From: Prevotella sp. UBA2456 | Lineage (GTDB): Bacteria; Bacteroidota; Bacteroidia; Bacteroidales; Bacteroidaceae | NCBI GenBank assembly: GCA_002342415.1 | Contig: DDPY01000019.1 | Coordinates: forward strand, 40,557-104,556 | Reading direction: 5' to 3' | DNA: 64,000 nucleotides | In this document: in pieces, positions 1 through 7,442 of the stretch | How positions within the stretch are numbered: position 1 is the stretch's first letter | Layout: each line of letters starts with the position of its first letter | Notes under the pieces: model-generated | Seen by the model: only the letters and a program-made list of their open reading frames with translations | What the model was told of the DNA's origin: nothing | Databases searched by the model: none | Program-made: the position numbers and the translations under genes

Positions 1-993
1 AAATAGTTTATCTCCATTTTTAATATCACGCCCTAAATAAACGTGGTCAACAACTTTGTCGTCTGTTGGAGCATCAAAGTATAAAAGGCTGGTGGTTATC
101 GTTTCAGGAAAAGAATTTAAGGGACTTTCCCCGTCTTCTGTGATAATTTCTTTAACACTTTTGAACCAGAAACTATTGGAAGATAAACCTGTTGACTGGG
201 GAATACGTAGCGTGGCAATGGAATCAATAAAAAATGCATTATTATTTATTCGTGACACGCTTTGAGGGATAATAATATCAATGGGCTTTTGGTTGACATG
301 CCCAGTGTTATACATTCCAAGGGAAAACATACAATATGCATTTCCTTCAATACTTTTGGCATTGTCTGGAATGGTGAATGTATTGTTACCTAGGATTACT
401 TTCCTTCCTTGCTTCTCCATAAGCGTATTCCCATAACTATGGTAATATGCGTTATCTGGATGGACGGTGATTTCTTCAAGCTTGTCAATGCAACAAAATC
501 CTCCCCAGATATTTTTCACGCTCGATGGAATATGAAGCCGACGAATGTGACTACTCATAAAACAGTAGTTTTGCAGTGTTTCAATCCCCTCACCAAGATT
601 TACCTCCTCCAGTGCAGGACAGTAACAGAAAAGGTTATTCTCTATCGTTTTCAAACTGCCCGGCAAATCCAGCCGTTTTAGATAGGGCAAAACAGTTTTG
701 TCGTATTGTACAATTTTTGAGATTCCGTTCGAGATGATCAGCTGGTAAATGGGAATGTCGTTGATGAGCCTTACCTCTGTTACGTCAAATGTCCGTCCTG
801 AATAATTCACCTTTGCCGGTATTATTATCACATCTTCTGGAGAATGCTTCGTCCATGTGGCACTGACGGTGTTGTCATCTAAGGAAAGTATGGTGTATGA
901 TATAAATCCGTCTGTAAACTCTTTCGCATTGATTGGCAATGCAAACGGAAACGTTAGCCAAGCCAAGATGTTCATTAGCAACAATTTTTTCAT
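1..993 (-). CDS. BspA-like leucine-rich repeat surface protein (3' end outside window)
   Basis: Reading the minus strand from the ATG at 991-993 gives 331 residues with no stop before the window edge, so the gene is cut. It opens with a signal peptide (MKKLLLMNIL, then a hydrophobic run ending near PINAKEF). The body has the irregular leucine-rich repeats of the BspA/LRR_5 type, for example LPGSLKTIENNLF, IPSSVKNIWGGF and IPQSVSRINNNAF. Proteins of this family are exported and bind host or matrix proteins; that role is inferred. The gene is visibly more A+T rich than its neighbours and lies directly behind a broken pdxJ start, which suggests insertion or horizontal transfer. The family call is firm; the ligand is unknown. 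Confidence 0.8.
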   Translation of the reverse strand, partial: MKKLLLMNILAWLTFPFALPINAKEFTDGFISYTILSLDDNTVSATWTKHSPEDVIIIPAKVNYSGRTFDVTEVRLINDIPIYQLIISNGISKIVQYDKTVLPYLKRLDLPGSLKTIENNLFCYCPALEEVNLGEGIETLQNYCFMSSHIRRLHIPSSVKNIWGGFCCIDKLEEITVHPDNAYYHSYGNTLMEKQGRKVILGNNTFTIPDNAKSIEGNAYCMFSLGMYNTGHVNQKPIDIIIPQSVSRINNNAFFIDSIATLRIPQSTGLSSNSFWFKSVKEIITEDGESPLNSFPETITTSLLYFDAPTDDKVVDHVYLGRDIKNGDKLF

Positions 994-1063
994 TGTAGTC
1001 ATAATTCTGACATTTTATATATGATTTATAGAAGTGATTAGAAAACAGTATGTTTATGGAGTT

Positions 1064-1153
1064 TTAAGCCACCTTCAGCACATTGGGATTGTTGCCGCCC
1101 CGTGCATTGCGCAGCGTGGCAATCTTATTGATATTTACGCTTAGTTTCGTCAT
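1064..1153 (-). pseudogene. pdxJ: pdxJ relic (first 29 codons of pyridoxine 5'-phosphate synthase)
   Basis: The minus strand from ATG 1151-1153 encodes 29 residues beginning MTKLSVNINKIATLRNARGG and ending NPNVLKVA before TAA at 1064-1066. This matches the conserved amino terminus of PdxJ, the TIM-barrel enzyme that condenses 1-deoxyxylulose 5-phosphate with 3-amino-2-oxopropyl phosphate; an intact protein is about 240 residues. All phosphate-binding and catalytic parts are missing, so it cannot be an enzyme. It faces nadK across an intergenic region with a TAnnTTTG-type box on each strand. Either the BspA-like gene replaced the rest of pdxJ, or this is a displaced copy of the 5' end. Confidence 0.8.
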
Positions 1154-1158
1154 TTTTA

Positions 1159-1189
1159 TTTGTATTTTCTGTTTTTATTCGTAACTTTG
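1159..1189 (+). promoter_or_regulatory. Bacteroidetes-type promoter of nadK
   Basis: TTTG at 1159-1162 and TAACTTTG at 1182-1189 are 19 bases apart, the arrangement of primary sigma-factor promoters in Bacteroidetes. The start codon of nadK follows 61 bases later. A second TAACTTTG lies on the minus strand at 1204-1211 and would serve the divergent pdxJ relic and the leucine-rich repeat gene, but it has no clear -33 partner. Confidence 0.7.
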
Positions 1190-1250
1190 CACCGTTAATG
1201 ATGCAAAGTTAGTAAATAATTGGCAAATAACCGCGAAAAAAGGATAAAAA

Positions 1251-2141
1251 ATGATGACGACACGAAAACTTCGGTTTTCCATCTTCGGCAATACCTATCA
1301 GCCTAAGAAGTCTGCTTTCATCCAGGAAATCTTGTCTTGTCTCTCTGAACGGAAGGCAGAAGTGCTGATGGAGCGGACGTTTTATGAGTTCTTGGTGGAT
1401 GTTCAGCATTTGCCCATCACAGGGGTGCAGGTGTTCGACGATTCTGAGTTCGAGGCCGACTTTGCCATCTCAATGGGCGGCGACGGCACCTTCCTCCGTA
1501 CGGCCAGCATGGTGGGGCACAAGGAGATACCCATCCTGGGTGTCAATATGGGTCGTCTGGGTTTTCTGGCTGACATCAATGTGAACGACATCGAGCATAC
1601 GATAGCCGCCCTTTATCAGGAGGACTATAGTGTCGAGACGCGCGCTGTCATCCAGGTCGAGACGGATGGCGAGCCGCTGCAGGGCTATCCCTGCGCACTG
1701 AACGACGTGGCTATCCTGAAGCGCGACAATGCCTCGATGATTACCATCCATGCCTGCATCAATGGCGAGACGCTGACCACCTATCAGGCTGACGGACTTA
1801 TCATGTCCACGCCTACAGGCTCCACTGCCTATTCGCTGTCCGTAGGCGGCCCCATCATTGTGCCCGGCACTCATGTGTTCTCGCTGACAGCGGTGGCTCC
1901 CCACTCGCTCAACGTGCGCCCTATCGTCTTCTCAGAAGACGCTGTCGTCGACCTGACGGTAGAGACGCGCTCGCATAATTTCCTCGTGGCGCTGGACGGG
2001 CGTAGCGAGAAACTGCCAGACTCTACGCGCCTCACCCTGCGCAAGGCTCCTTATCGCGTACAGGTCATCAAGCGCTCAGGCACCCGCTACTTCCACACCC
2101 TCCGCGAGAAGATGATGTGGGGTGCCGACCAGCGACACTGA
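1251..2141 (+). CDS. nadK: NAD kinase
   Basis: This 296-residue protein phosphorylates NAD to NADP with ATP and is the only cytosolic source of NADP in most bacteria. The diagnostic GGDGT loop is at residues 76-80 (in SMGGDGTFLR), followed by NMGRLGFLAD near 99-108, the substrate loop ALNDVAI near 147, and TGSTAYSLSVGGP near 190, all normal for the family. Length is typical. The start MMTTRK is 61 bases behind a good promoter and is preceded by an A-rich stretch. In related genomes nadK is often found divergent from pdxJ (recollection, not checked); here only a pdxJ stub is left. Confidence 0.96.
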   Translation: MMTTRKLRFSIFGNTYQPKKSAFIQEILSCLSERKAEVLMERTFYEFLVDVQHLPITGVQVFDDSEFEADFAISMGGDGTFLRTASMVGHKEIPILGVNMGRLGFLADINVNDIEHTIAALYQEDYSVETRAVIQVETDGEPLQGYPCALNDVAILKRDNASMITIHACINGETLTTYQADGLIMSTPTGSTAYSLSVGGPIIVPGTHVFSLTAVAPHSLNVRPIVFSEDAVVDLTVETRSHNFLVALDGRSEKLPDSTRLTLRKAPYRVQVIKRSGTRYFHTLREKMMWGADQRH

Positions 2142-2187
2142 TTTTTTTGCGTGCCTGCAGATTTCTTTTTTCTTGGTAAGGAAAGTT

Positions 2188-2269
2188 CTGTACCCAACTT
2201 AGGTACTTATGTTTCCAAGTTGGGTACAGGTGTTTCTAAGTTGGGTACATATGTTTCCAACTTGGAAAC
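2188..2269. repeat. Cluster of short inverted and direct repeats after nadK
   Basis: Within 82 bases the motif AAGTTGGGTAC occurs twice forward (near 2217 and 2239) and once inverted (2190-2200), and the cluster ends in the odd palindrome GTTTCCAACTTGGAAAC (2253-2269). The unit GTTTCYAAGTTGGGTAC is about 21 bases. The rest of the 373-base gap between nadK and the next gene holds no convincing coding sequence. The repeats could fold into alternative hairpins and may terminate nadK transcription, although no clear U-tract follows. Confidence 0.6.
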
Positions 2270-2423
2270 ATAAAATTCATAGCTATCAAAATACTTTTTC
2301 CATTCGTGTCTGGGAAATGTTTCTCTCGTGCCAAGACGGTAGTTGCTTCGTGCCGGGCGTGCGTATATTTAATAAGGTGGAAATGTTAAAAGTGTGTTAA
2401 AGCGGAAAATAATGCCTGAAAAA

Positions 2424-2455
2424 TTTGGAGGGAACGTATATTTGTCGTACTTTTG
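2424..2455 (+). promoter_or_regulatory. Promoter of the GntR-regulated ABC exporter operon
   Basis: TTTG at 2424-2427 and TACTTTTG at 2448-2455 are separated by exactly 20 bases. The palindrome at 2458-2479 begins three bases further on, so it covers the transcription start. The first gene starts at 2515. Confidence 0.7.
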
Positions 2456-2457
2456 CA

Positions 2458-2479
2458 GTGTACTATTAAAGTAGTACAC
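2458..2479. promoter_or_regulatory. Palindromic operator, probable GntR/YtrA-type binding site
   Basis: GTGTACTA (2458-2465) and TAGTACAC (2472-2479) form a perfect 8-base inverted repeat around a 6-base spacer, immediately downstream of the -7 box. GntR-family repressors bind such dyads, and the last gene of the operon (5016-5366) is a GntR regulator of the YtrA kind, whose family members usually repress their own ABC operon. The pairing of site and protein is an inference. Confidence 0.65.
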
Positions 2480-2514
2480 CGAGAAAGATAATTTTCAACC
2501 TAAATGATACGATT

Positions 2515-3330
2515 ATGATAGACGTTAAAAACATTAGTTTCAAGTATGCAGGCCAGCGGGAGTTGGTCTTCGACGACTTCAGTCTTCGGCTGGAGCAAAA
2601 CCGCATCTATGGTCTGCTGGGCAAGAACGGTACGGGCAAGTCGACCCTGCTCTACCTGATTGCAGGTCTGCTGCGCCCGAAGGCAGGTTCCGTTTTGTTC
2701 GACTCCGTCGCCACGTGCAAGAGGACGCCCGGCGTGCTGAGCGAGATGTTCCTCGTGCCTGAGGAGTTCGACCTGCCCGCTATGTCGCTCTCACAGTATG
2801 TCAGCATCAACGAGCCCTTCTATCCGCGCTTCAGTCGCGAGGTGCTGGAGTCCTGTCTGAAGGACTTCGAACTCTCTACCGACCTGAGGTTGAACGCGCT
2901 GTCGATGGGACAGAAGAAGAAGGTCTTCATGGCCTTCGCGCTGGCCACCAATACCCGTCTCCTGCTGATGGACGAGCCAACCAACGGGCTCGACATCCCC
3001 TCGAAGACACAGTTCCGCAAGGTCATTGCCCAGTACATGACGGAGGAGCGCACACTCATCATCTCCACCCATCAGGTACATGACGTGGAGCAGCTGTTGG
3101 ACCATATCCTTATCCTCTCGCCCCAGAAGTTGTTGCTTAACGCTTCGGTAGCCGAGATCCAGGAGAAATATACCTTCGAGTATCGCACGCCCGCCGAGAT
3201 GGATGATGTACTCTATGCCGAACCCTCGTTGCAGGGAAATGCTGTCGTTGCACCCCGCAAGGCCGGTGATGCTGAGACCCAGGTCAACCTGGAACTGCTG
3301 TTCAATGCAGTCAACGAAGGCAAGATATAA
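2515..3330 (+). CDS. ABC-2 type exporter, ATP-binding subunit
   Basis: This 271-residue ATPase is the first gene of an exporter operon. Walker A is GKNGTGKST at residues 36-44, the signature is the divergent LSMGQKKK near 129-136 instead of LSGGQ, and Walker B is LLLMDEP near 149-155 followed by TNGLD. A LSMGQ signature is common in the YtrB/BcrA branch that exports peptides, antibiotics or lipids. About 65 residues follow the ATPase core. Two permease genes and a GntR regulator follow in the same direction. The substrate cannot be read from sequence; resistance to a cell-wall-active compound is a reasonable guess only. Confidence 0.9.
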   Translation: MIDVKNISFKYAGQRELVFDDFSLRLEQNRIYGLLGKNGTGKSTLLYLIAGLLRPKAGSVLFDSVATCKRTPGVLSEMFLVPEEFDLPAMSLSQYVSINEPFYPRFSREVLESCLKDFELSTDLRLNALSMGQKKKVFMAFALATNTRLLLMDEPTNGLDIPSKTQFRKVIAQYMTEERTLIISTHQVHDVEQLLDHILILSPQKLLLNASVAEIQEKYTFEYRTPAEMDDVLYAEPSLQGNAVVAPRKAGDAETQVNLELLFNAVNEGKI

Positions 3331-3360
3331 GACTACGAATTACACTAATTATACGAATTG
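3331..3360. repeat. Fragment of a dispersed intergenic repeat (GACTACGAATTACAC...)
   Basis: The whole short gap between the ATPase and permease genes is a copy of a motif (GACTACGAATTACAC, then TACGAATT) that recurs as TAGACTACGAATTTCGC at 59883-59899 and inverted at 62571-62599. It separates co-transcribed genes without an evident regulatory box. Confidence 0.5.
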
Positions 3361-3362
3361 TT

Positions 3363-4143
3363 ATGATTCAGTTTAATATACAAAGATTCGGAAAACTGGC
3401 CCGCTGGTCGCTGGTCAACGACAAGAAGTACTTCATCAAGAGCTTCTTGCAGGTCTTTGCCATCCTGACGTTCCTCTTTCTGTTCTTCACATGGGTGATG
3501 AACCGCGAGTCAGTGCGTAGCAGTATCAATGCCTATGAGACCTGCTCCATCACCGTGATAATCCTGTTTGGAACCACCTTCGTGCTGGGTTCTTCCTTTA
3601 TGTTCTATAGTATGGAGGGCAAGCACGACATGCAGAACCTGATGATGCTGCCTGCCTCGAACCTGGAGAAATACCTGATGCGCTATGCCACGTGGATGCT
3701 CCTGTTGCCTCTTTATCTGGTGGCTTTGTTGGGATCCGACGCGTTGCAGTATGTCGTCAACCTGATGGTGGGTCACGAGCACGTCACCTTCGTCACCTCC
3801 ACGTTGGTGGACAGCCTCAATCGTTTGTTCCAAACTGGAAGTACACAGCCATCTGCGCCATACGTTTCTGAACTCCCTGTTGTTGCTGGCCGTCTTGTTC
3901 CATTCGCTCTACGCCCTGGGAGCCACCTTCTTCCGCACCCGTAAGTTCAACTGGGTACCGACCACCCTCGTCATCATCCTGCTGAGTATCGTTCCTAACA
4001 CTCAGGTGTCTCCTGCGGAAGCAACGACAACAGATATACTCATCACCAACCTCGTGGCGCTCTGCTGGGTAGTCCTGAACTTCTGGCTTTCGTACAGGCT
4101 CTTCTGCCGTCAGCAGGTCATTGGTAAATTCATTAATTGGTAA
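3363..4143 (+). pseudogene. ABC-2 type permease, interrupted by a frameshift near 3830
   Basis: The reading frame from ATG 3363 encodes an integral membrane protein (hydrophobic spans near residues 25-45, 65-85, 115-130) up to about SLNRLF, then drifts into out-of-frame sequence and stops at 3944. The same protein continues one frame over from about 3832 (KLEVHSHLRHTFLNS, then more membrane spans) to the stop at 4141-4143, ending RQQVIGKFINW. Joined, it would be about 259 residues and resembles the next gene, including the start (QFNIQRFGKL against TFSFNRFGKT) and the phrase PASNLEKYL against PSSNLEKFL. One extra C near 3829-3831 explains the break. Without correction the operon has only one whole permease. 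A sequencing error cannot be excluded. Confidence 0.75.
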
Positions 4144-4147
4144 GGAT

Positions 4148-5035
4148 ATGAATACGTTTAGTTTCAATAGGTTTGGAAAGACGCTCTGTTGGGTGCTGTC
4201 AGTCAATCAGCGTCGAATGCTCTACGCAGTGGTGGGCTCCATAGTAGGTGTGTTCGTAGGCGAAATGATATTGCTTAGACTGTCTAATCTTTACTCTCCT
4301 GTCATCATGTTGAACCAGTACGGACAGGTAGGCGCTGCCCTCTTTGCATTGGTGTCGCTCATCCTGGTCAGCACCATCATGTCGAGTGTGAACGAGAAGC
4401 GCAAGCGCGAGGCTTTCCTCATGCTGCCCTCCTCCAATCTCGAAAAATTCCTCGCCCTGATGACCTACACCTCCGTCGTCTGTGTGCTGGGCGTCTTCCT
4501 GGCTTTCGTCTTGGGCGACAGTCTTCGCATGGCGTGGTTCTGGATCAGTGGGCCGTACACAGAGGCGAAGGTTTCGTATATAGGCGATCCAGTGGAATAC
4601 TATTACTGGTGGTCGTCGGCCATTCCCATGCTGGTGGATAATCTGACGCCTCATGTGTTGGATGCCTTTTCCTACAACTGGTTCTATGTGGTGATGAATA
4701 TCGTCGTGATTGCTGCCATTGCCGTGTGGACACATTCGCTCCTGATTATCGGCGGGACGCTGTTGCGCAAGTATTCGTTCGTCATATCTTGTATAGTGTT
4801 TATCGTGTTCTGGGTGATTTTTGGAAAGACGATGCAATATTTCGAACTCTCTATGTTTACATCTACTTGGGAGAATGAACGTTACGTGTCTGGCGAGGTT
4901 GGCATCCCGGCCTATATCCTCGCCGTCCTGCTCCCCCTGTTTGCTGTCTTCAACTACTGGGCGTCGTTCCGCATCTTCAAGAATTTCCAACTGATTACTA
5001 ATAAATGGTTGAACTATGACTTTCACAAACGATAA
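4148..5035 (+). CDS. ABC-2 type permease (second membrane subunit)
   Basis: A 295-residue membrane protein with about six hydrophobic spans (near 22-42, 60-80, 105-125, 170-190, 205-225, 255-275). It is a paralogue of the frameshifted permease just upstream: both open with an RFGK box and carry the L-P-S/A-S-N-L-E-K motif between the second and third spans. An upstream in-frame ATG at 4121 exists, but it would overlap the previous gene, and the paralogy places the start at ATG 4148, which has GGAT just before it. Its last 20 bases overlap the GntR gene, so the two are probably translationally coupled. Expected partner is the ATPase at 2515. Confidence 0.85.
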   Translation: MNTFSFNRFGKTLCWVLSVNQRRMLYAVVGSIVGVFVGEMILLRLSNLYSPVIMLNQYGQVGAALFALVSLILVSTIMSSVNEKRKREAFLMLPSSNLEKFLALMTYTSVVCVLGVFLAFVLGDSLRMAWFWISGPYTEAKVSYIGDPVEYYYWWSSAIPMLVDNLTPHVLDAFSYNWFYVVMNIVVIAAIAVWTHSLLIIGGTLLRKYSFVISCIVFIVFWVIFGKTMQYFELSMFTSTWENERYVSGEVGIPAYILAVLLPLFAVFNYWASFRIFKNFQLITNKWLNYDFHKR

Positions 5036-5366
5036 AGCAATCTACCTGCAGATGGCGGACCGCCTCTGCGACGAGATACTGGCAGGTACGTACAAGGAGG
5101 ACGACCGCATTCCAAGCGTCCGCGAGTATGCCGTCCTGCTACAGGTGAACACCAACACGGCTGTCAAGGCCTACGACGAGCTGGCTCGCGCGAACATTAT
5201 ATATAATAAGCGCGGACTGGGATACTTTGTCTCGCCAGGTGCCAAAGAGCAGATACTGACGGAGCGTCGTCGCGACTTCGTGAACAACCGACTGCCAGAG
5301 CTCTTCCGGCAGATGCGCCTGCTGGGCATCGGCATCGAGGAGGTTTGCAAGGCGTGGGAACAGTAA
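5016..5366 (+). CDS. GntR-family transcriptional regulator, YtrA-like
   Basis: At 116 residues this is a winged-helix GntR domain with only a short tail, the YtrA layout that lacks the large ligand-binding domain. Typical phrases are IYLQMADRLCDEILAGTY, DRIPSVREYAVLLQVN, NTAVKAYDELARANII and KRGLGYFV. YtrA members repress the ABC operon in which they lie. Here the gene overlaps the end of the permease and a perfect 8+8 dyad covers the operon start at 2458-2479, so autoregulation of the whole operon is the simplest reading. Confidence 0.9.
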   Translation: MTFTNDKAIYLQMADRLCDEILAGTYKEDDRIPSVREYAVLLQVNTNTAVKAYDELARANIIYNKRGLGYFVSPGAKEQILTERRRDFVNNRLPELFRQMRLLGIGIEEVCKAWEQ

Positions 5367-5425
5367 TTTCGCAGGCAGAATGATAAAATATCGTCAGAAT
5401 ATGCCGTAGTCTGCAACTTTCTGAC

Positions 5426-5433
5426 TACCTTTG
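5426..5433 (+). promoter_or_regulatory. -7 box (TACCTTTG) of the MacB-type operon
   Basis: TACCTTTG at 5426-5433 lies 26 bases before the ATG at 5460. No TTTG is found at the usual distance upstream, so the -33 element is weak or absent. Confidence 0.5.
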
Positions 5434-5459
5434 TCGTCGAATAGACAAAACCCAACCGC

Positions 5460-6125
5460 ATGATTCACTTAAAGGACATACACAAGACCTATCAGGGCGC
5501 TCAGCCGCTGCACGTGCTGAAGGGCATCACCCTCGACATCGAGCAGGGCGAATTTGTCTCCATCATGGGGGCGTCGGGGTCGGGCAAGAGTACCTTATTA
5601 AATATATTAGGTATCCTGGACAACTACGACTCCGGCACCTACGAACTGAATGGGGTGCCCATCTGGAACCTCAGCGAGAGCAAGGCCGCCGAGTACCGCA
5701 ATCACATGATAGGCTTTATCTTCCAGTCGTTCAACCTCATCTCGTTCAAGACGGCTGTCGAGAACGTAGAGCTTCCCTTGTTCTATCAGGGAGTATCGCG
5801 CAAGAAGCGCCACCAGCTCGCACTGGAATATCTGGAGCGGTTGGGACTGCTACAGTGGGCCGAGCACTATCCCAACGAGCTCTCGGGTGGTCAGCGCCAG
5901 CGCGTGGCCATCGCCCGTGCGCTCATCACCAAGCCCCAGATGATTCTGGCCGACGAGCCTACGGGAGCACTCGACTCCAAGACCTCTGTCGATGTGATGC
6001 AGCTGCTGAAGCAGCTCAATCGCGACGAGGGTATCACGCAGGTCATCGTCACCCACGACCCAGGCGTGGCCGAACAGACCAACCGTGTCATCCGCATCAA
6101 GGACGGACTCATTTCTAATGCATAA
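5460..6125 (+). CDS. MacB/LolD-type ABC transporter ATP-binding protein
   Basis: A 221-residue ATPase of the MacB family. Walker A is GASGSGKST near residues 37-45, the Q-loop is IFQSFNLI near 87, the signature LSGGQRQRVAIARAL is near 141, and Walker B is ILADEPTGALD near 161. This type powers mechanotransmission: it drives periplasmic work rather than moving the substrate through the membrane. It is followed by two FtsX/MacB-like permeases and a membrane-fusion protein in one direction, so it is the motor of a tripartite exporter. The outer membrane channel is not in the window. Substrate unknown. Confidence 0.93.
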   Translation: MIHLKDIHKTYQGAQPLHVLKGITLDIEQGEFVSIMGASGSGKSTLLNILGILDNYDSGTYELNGVPIWNLSESKAAEYRNHMIGFIFQSFNLISFKTAVENVELPLFYQGVSRKKRHQLALEYLERLGLLQWAEHYPNELSGGQRQRVAIARALITKPQMILADEPTGALDSKTSVDVMQLLKQLNRDEGITQVIVTHDPGVAEQTNRVIRIKDGLISNA

Positions 6126-6142
6126 TTAAGCATTAAAAAGAG

Positions 6143-7396
6143 ATGGAACTGCTGAAGGAAATATCGCAAACGGCAAAGCGCAATAAGCTCCGTACGGCCC
6201 TGACGGGCTTTGCGGTGGCGTGGGGCATTTTCATGCTCATCGTACTGTTGGGTGCGGGCAACGGGCTTATCAACGCTCAACTGCGCCAGTCGGAGCGTTT
6301 CCTGTCTAACTCGATGGTGGTCTTCGGAGGGCGCACTTCAAAGGCCTATCAGGGACTCAAGGAGGGCCGTCGCATCAATCTGCAGACGCGCGATGTGACG
6401 ACCACCGATACTGAATTCCGACATGTCATCGACGAGGTGGGTGCCACCTACGACGTGTCTACCACCATCACCCACGGGCAGGAGTATATCAGCACGACGG
6501 TGGTGGGAGTCTATCCCAACCATACCAAGGTCGATAAGATGGAGATACTCTACGGGCGGTTCATCAATAACATTGACTTGAAGGAGAAGCGCAAGGTGCT
6601 GGTGCTCAGCAATAAGCAGGCCAAGGAACTGGAGCGGAAAGACAGCCGCTCGCTGCTGGGCAACTATGTCAAGGTGGGCAATTTCGCCTTCAAGGTGGTA
6701 GGCATCTATAAGGACGACGAAAACGGGCAGTCGGATGCCTATTCCTCCTATTCTGCCATCAAGGGCATCTTCGGAGCCAACACCGATAATGCGGGCTCCA
6801 TCGAGTTTACCTTTCACGGGCTGCCCACCGAGCAGGCCAATGAGCAGTTTGAGCACGACTATCGCCAACGCCTGAATGCCAACCATCAGGCTCATCCGGA
6901 TGACGAGAGCAGCATCTGGCTGTGGAACCGCTATACGCAGAACATGCAGATGGAGCAGGGCATAGGCATCATCCGTACCGCCCTGTGGATAGTGGGACTC
7001 TTCACCCTGCTGTCGGGCATCGTCGGCGTGTCGAACATCATGCTCATCACCGTCAAGGAGCGCACCCACGAATTTGGCATCCGCAAGGCCATCGGAGCCA
7101 AGCCCTGGAGCATCCTCCGGCTGATTATCACCGAGAGCGTCATCATCACCACCTTCTTCGGCTATATCGGCATGGTGCTGGGCGTGATGGCCAACGAGTA
7201 TATGGATGCCACCCTGGGGCACGATACCATCGATACGGGATTGTTCCAGGCCACCATGTTCGTCGACCCCACCGTAGGACTGGATATCTGTTTCGAGGCG
7301 ACAATGGTGATGGTCATTGCTGGTACGCTGGCTGGGCTCATCCCCGCCTTCAAGGCAAGCAGGATACGCCCCATCGAGGCGCTGAGAGCAGACTAG
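6143..7396 (+). CDS. MacB-like ABC transporter permease (first of two)
   Basis: The 417-residue protein has the MacB layout: one membrane span near residues 22-43, a large periplasmic domain of about 240 residues, and three spans in the FtsX domain from about 280 on. FtsX-type phrases include VGVSNIMLITVKERTHEFGIRKAIGA near 297-322 and IPAFKASRIRPIEALRAD at the end. It begins 18 bases after the ATPase gene. The stop codon TAG is itself the start of a tandem ACTAGT repeat tract. With the next gene it probably forms a heterodimeric membrane unit. Confidence 0.92.
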   Translation: MELLKEISQTAKRNKLRTALTGFAVAWGIFMLIVLLGAGNGLINAQLRQSERFLSNSMVVFGGRTSKAYQGLKEGRRINLQTRDVTTTDTEFRHVIDEVGATYDVSTTITHGQEYISTTVVGVYPNHTKVDKMEILYGRFINNIDLKEKRKVLVLSNKQAKELERKDSRSLLGNYVKVGNFAFKVVGIYKDDENGQSDAYSSYSAIKGIFGANTDNAGSIEFTFHGLPTEQANEQFEHDYRQRLNANHQAHPDDESSIWLWNRYTQNMQMEQGIGIIRTALWIVGLFTLLSGIVGVSNIMLITVKERTHEFGIRKAIGAKPWSILRLIITESVIITTFFGYIGMVLGVMANEYMDATLGHDTIDTGLFQATMFVDPTVGLDICFEATMVMVIAGTLAGLIPAFKASRIRPIEALRAD

Positions 7397-7434
7397 TATA
7401 AACTAGTTAAAACTAGTCAAACTAGTAACACTAG
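7392..7434. repeat. Tandem ACTAGT repeat between the two permease genes
   Basis: ACTAGT occurs at 7392, 7402, 7412 and 7421 with a degenerate fifth copy at 7430, in AT-rich 9-10 base units. The first copy contains the stop codon of the upstream permease. A shorter tract of the same unit lies after the next permease gene at 8719-8752. Confidence 0.7.
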
Positions 7435-7442
7435 AAAAGAAT

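Noticed and set aside
2209..2400. A 63-codon frame after nadK
   Set aside because: Consists of translated tandem repeats and has no start context or family.
3880..4143. Separate small membrane protein starting at TTG 3880
   Set aside because: Its similarity to the next permease continues upstream of 3880 in the same frame without a start codon, so it is the second half of the frameshifted permease.
3817..4206. Minus-strand frames over the ABC-2 permeases
   Set aside because: Antisense shadows of membrane protein genes, rich in Gln, His and Asp, with no domain.
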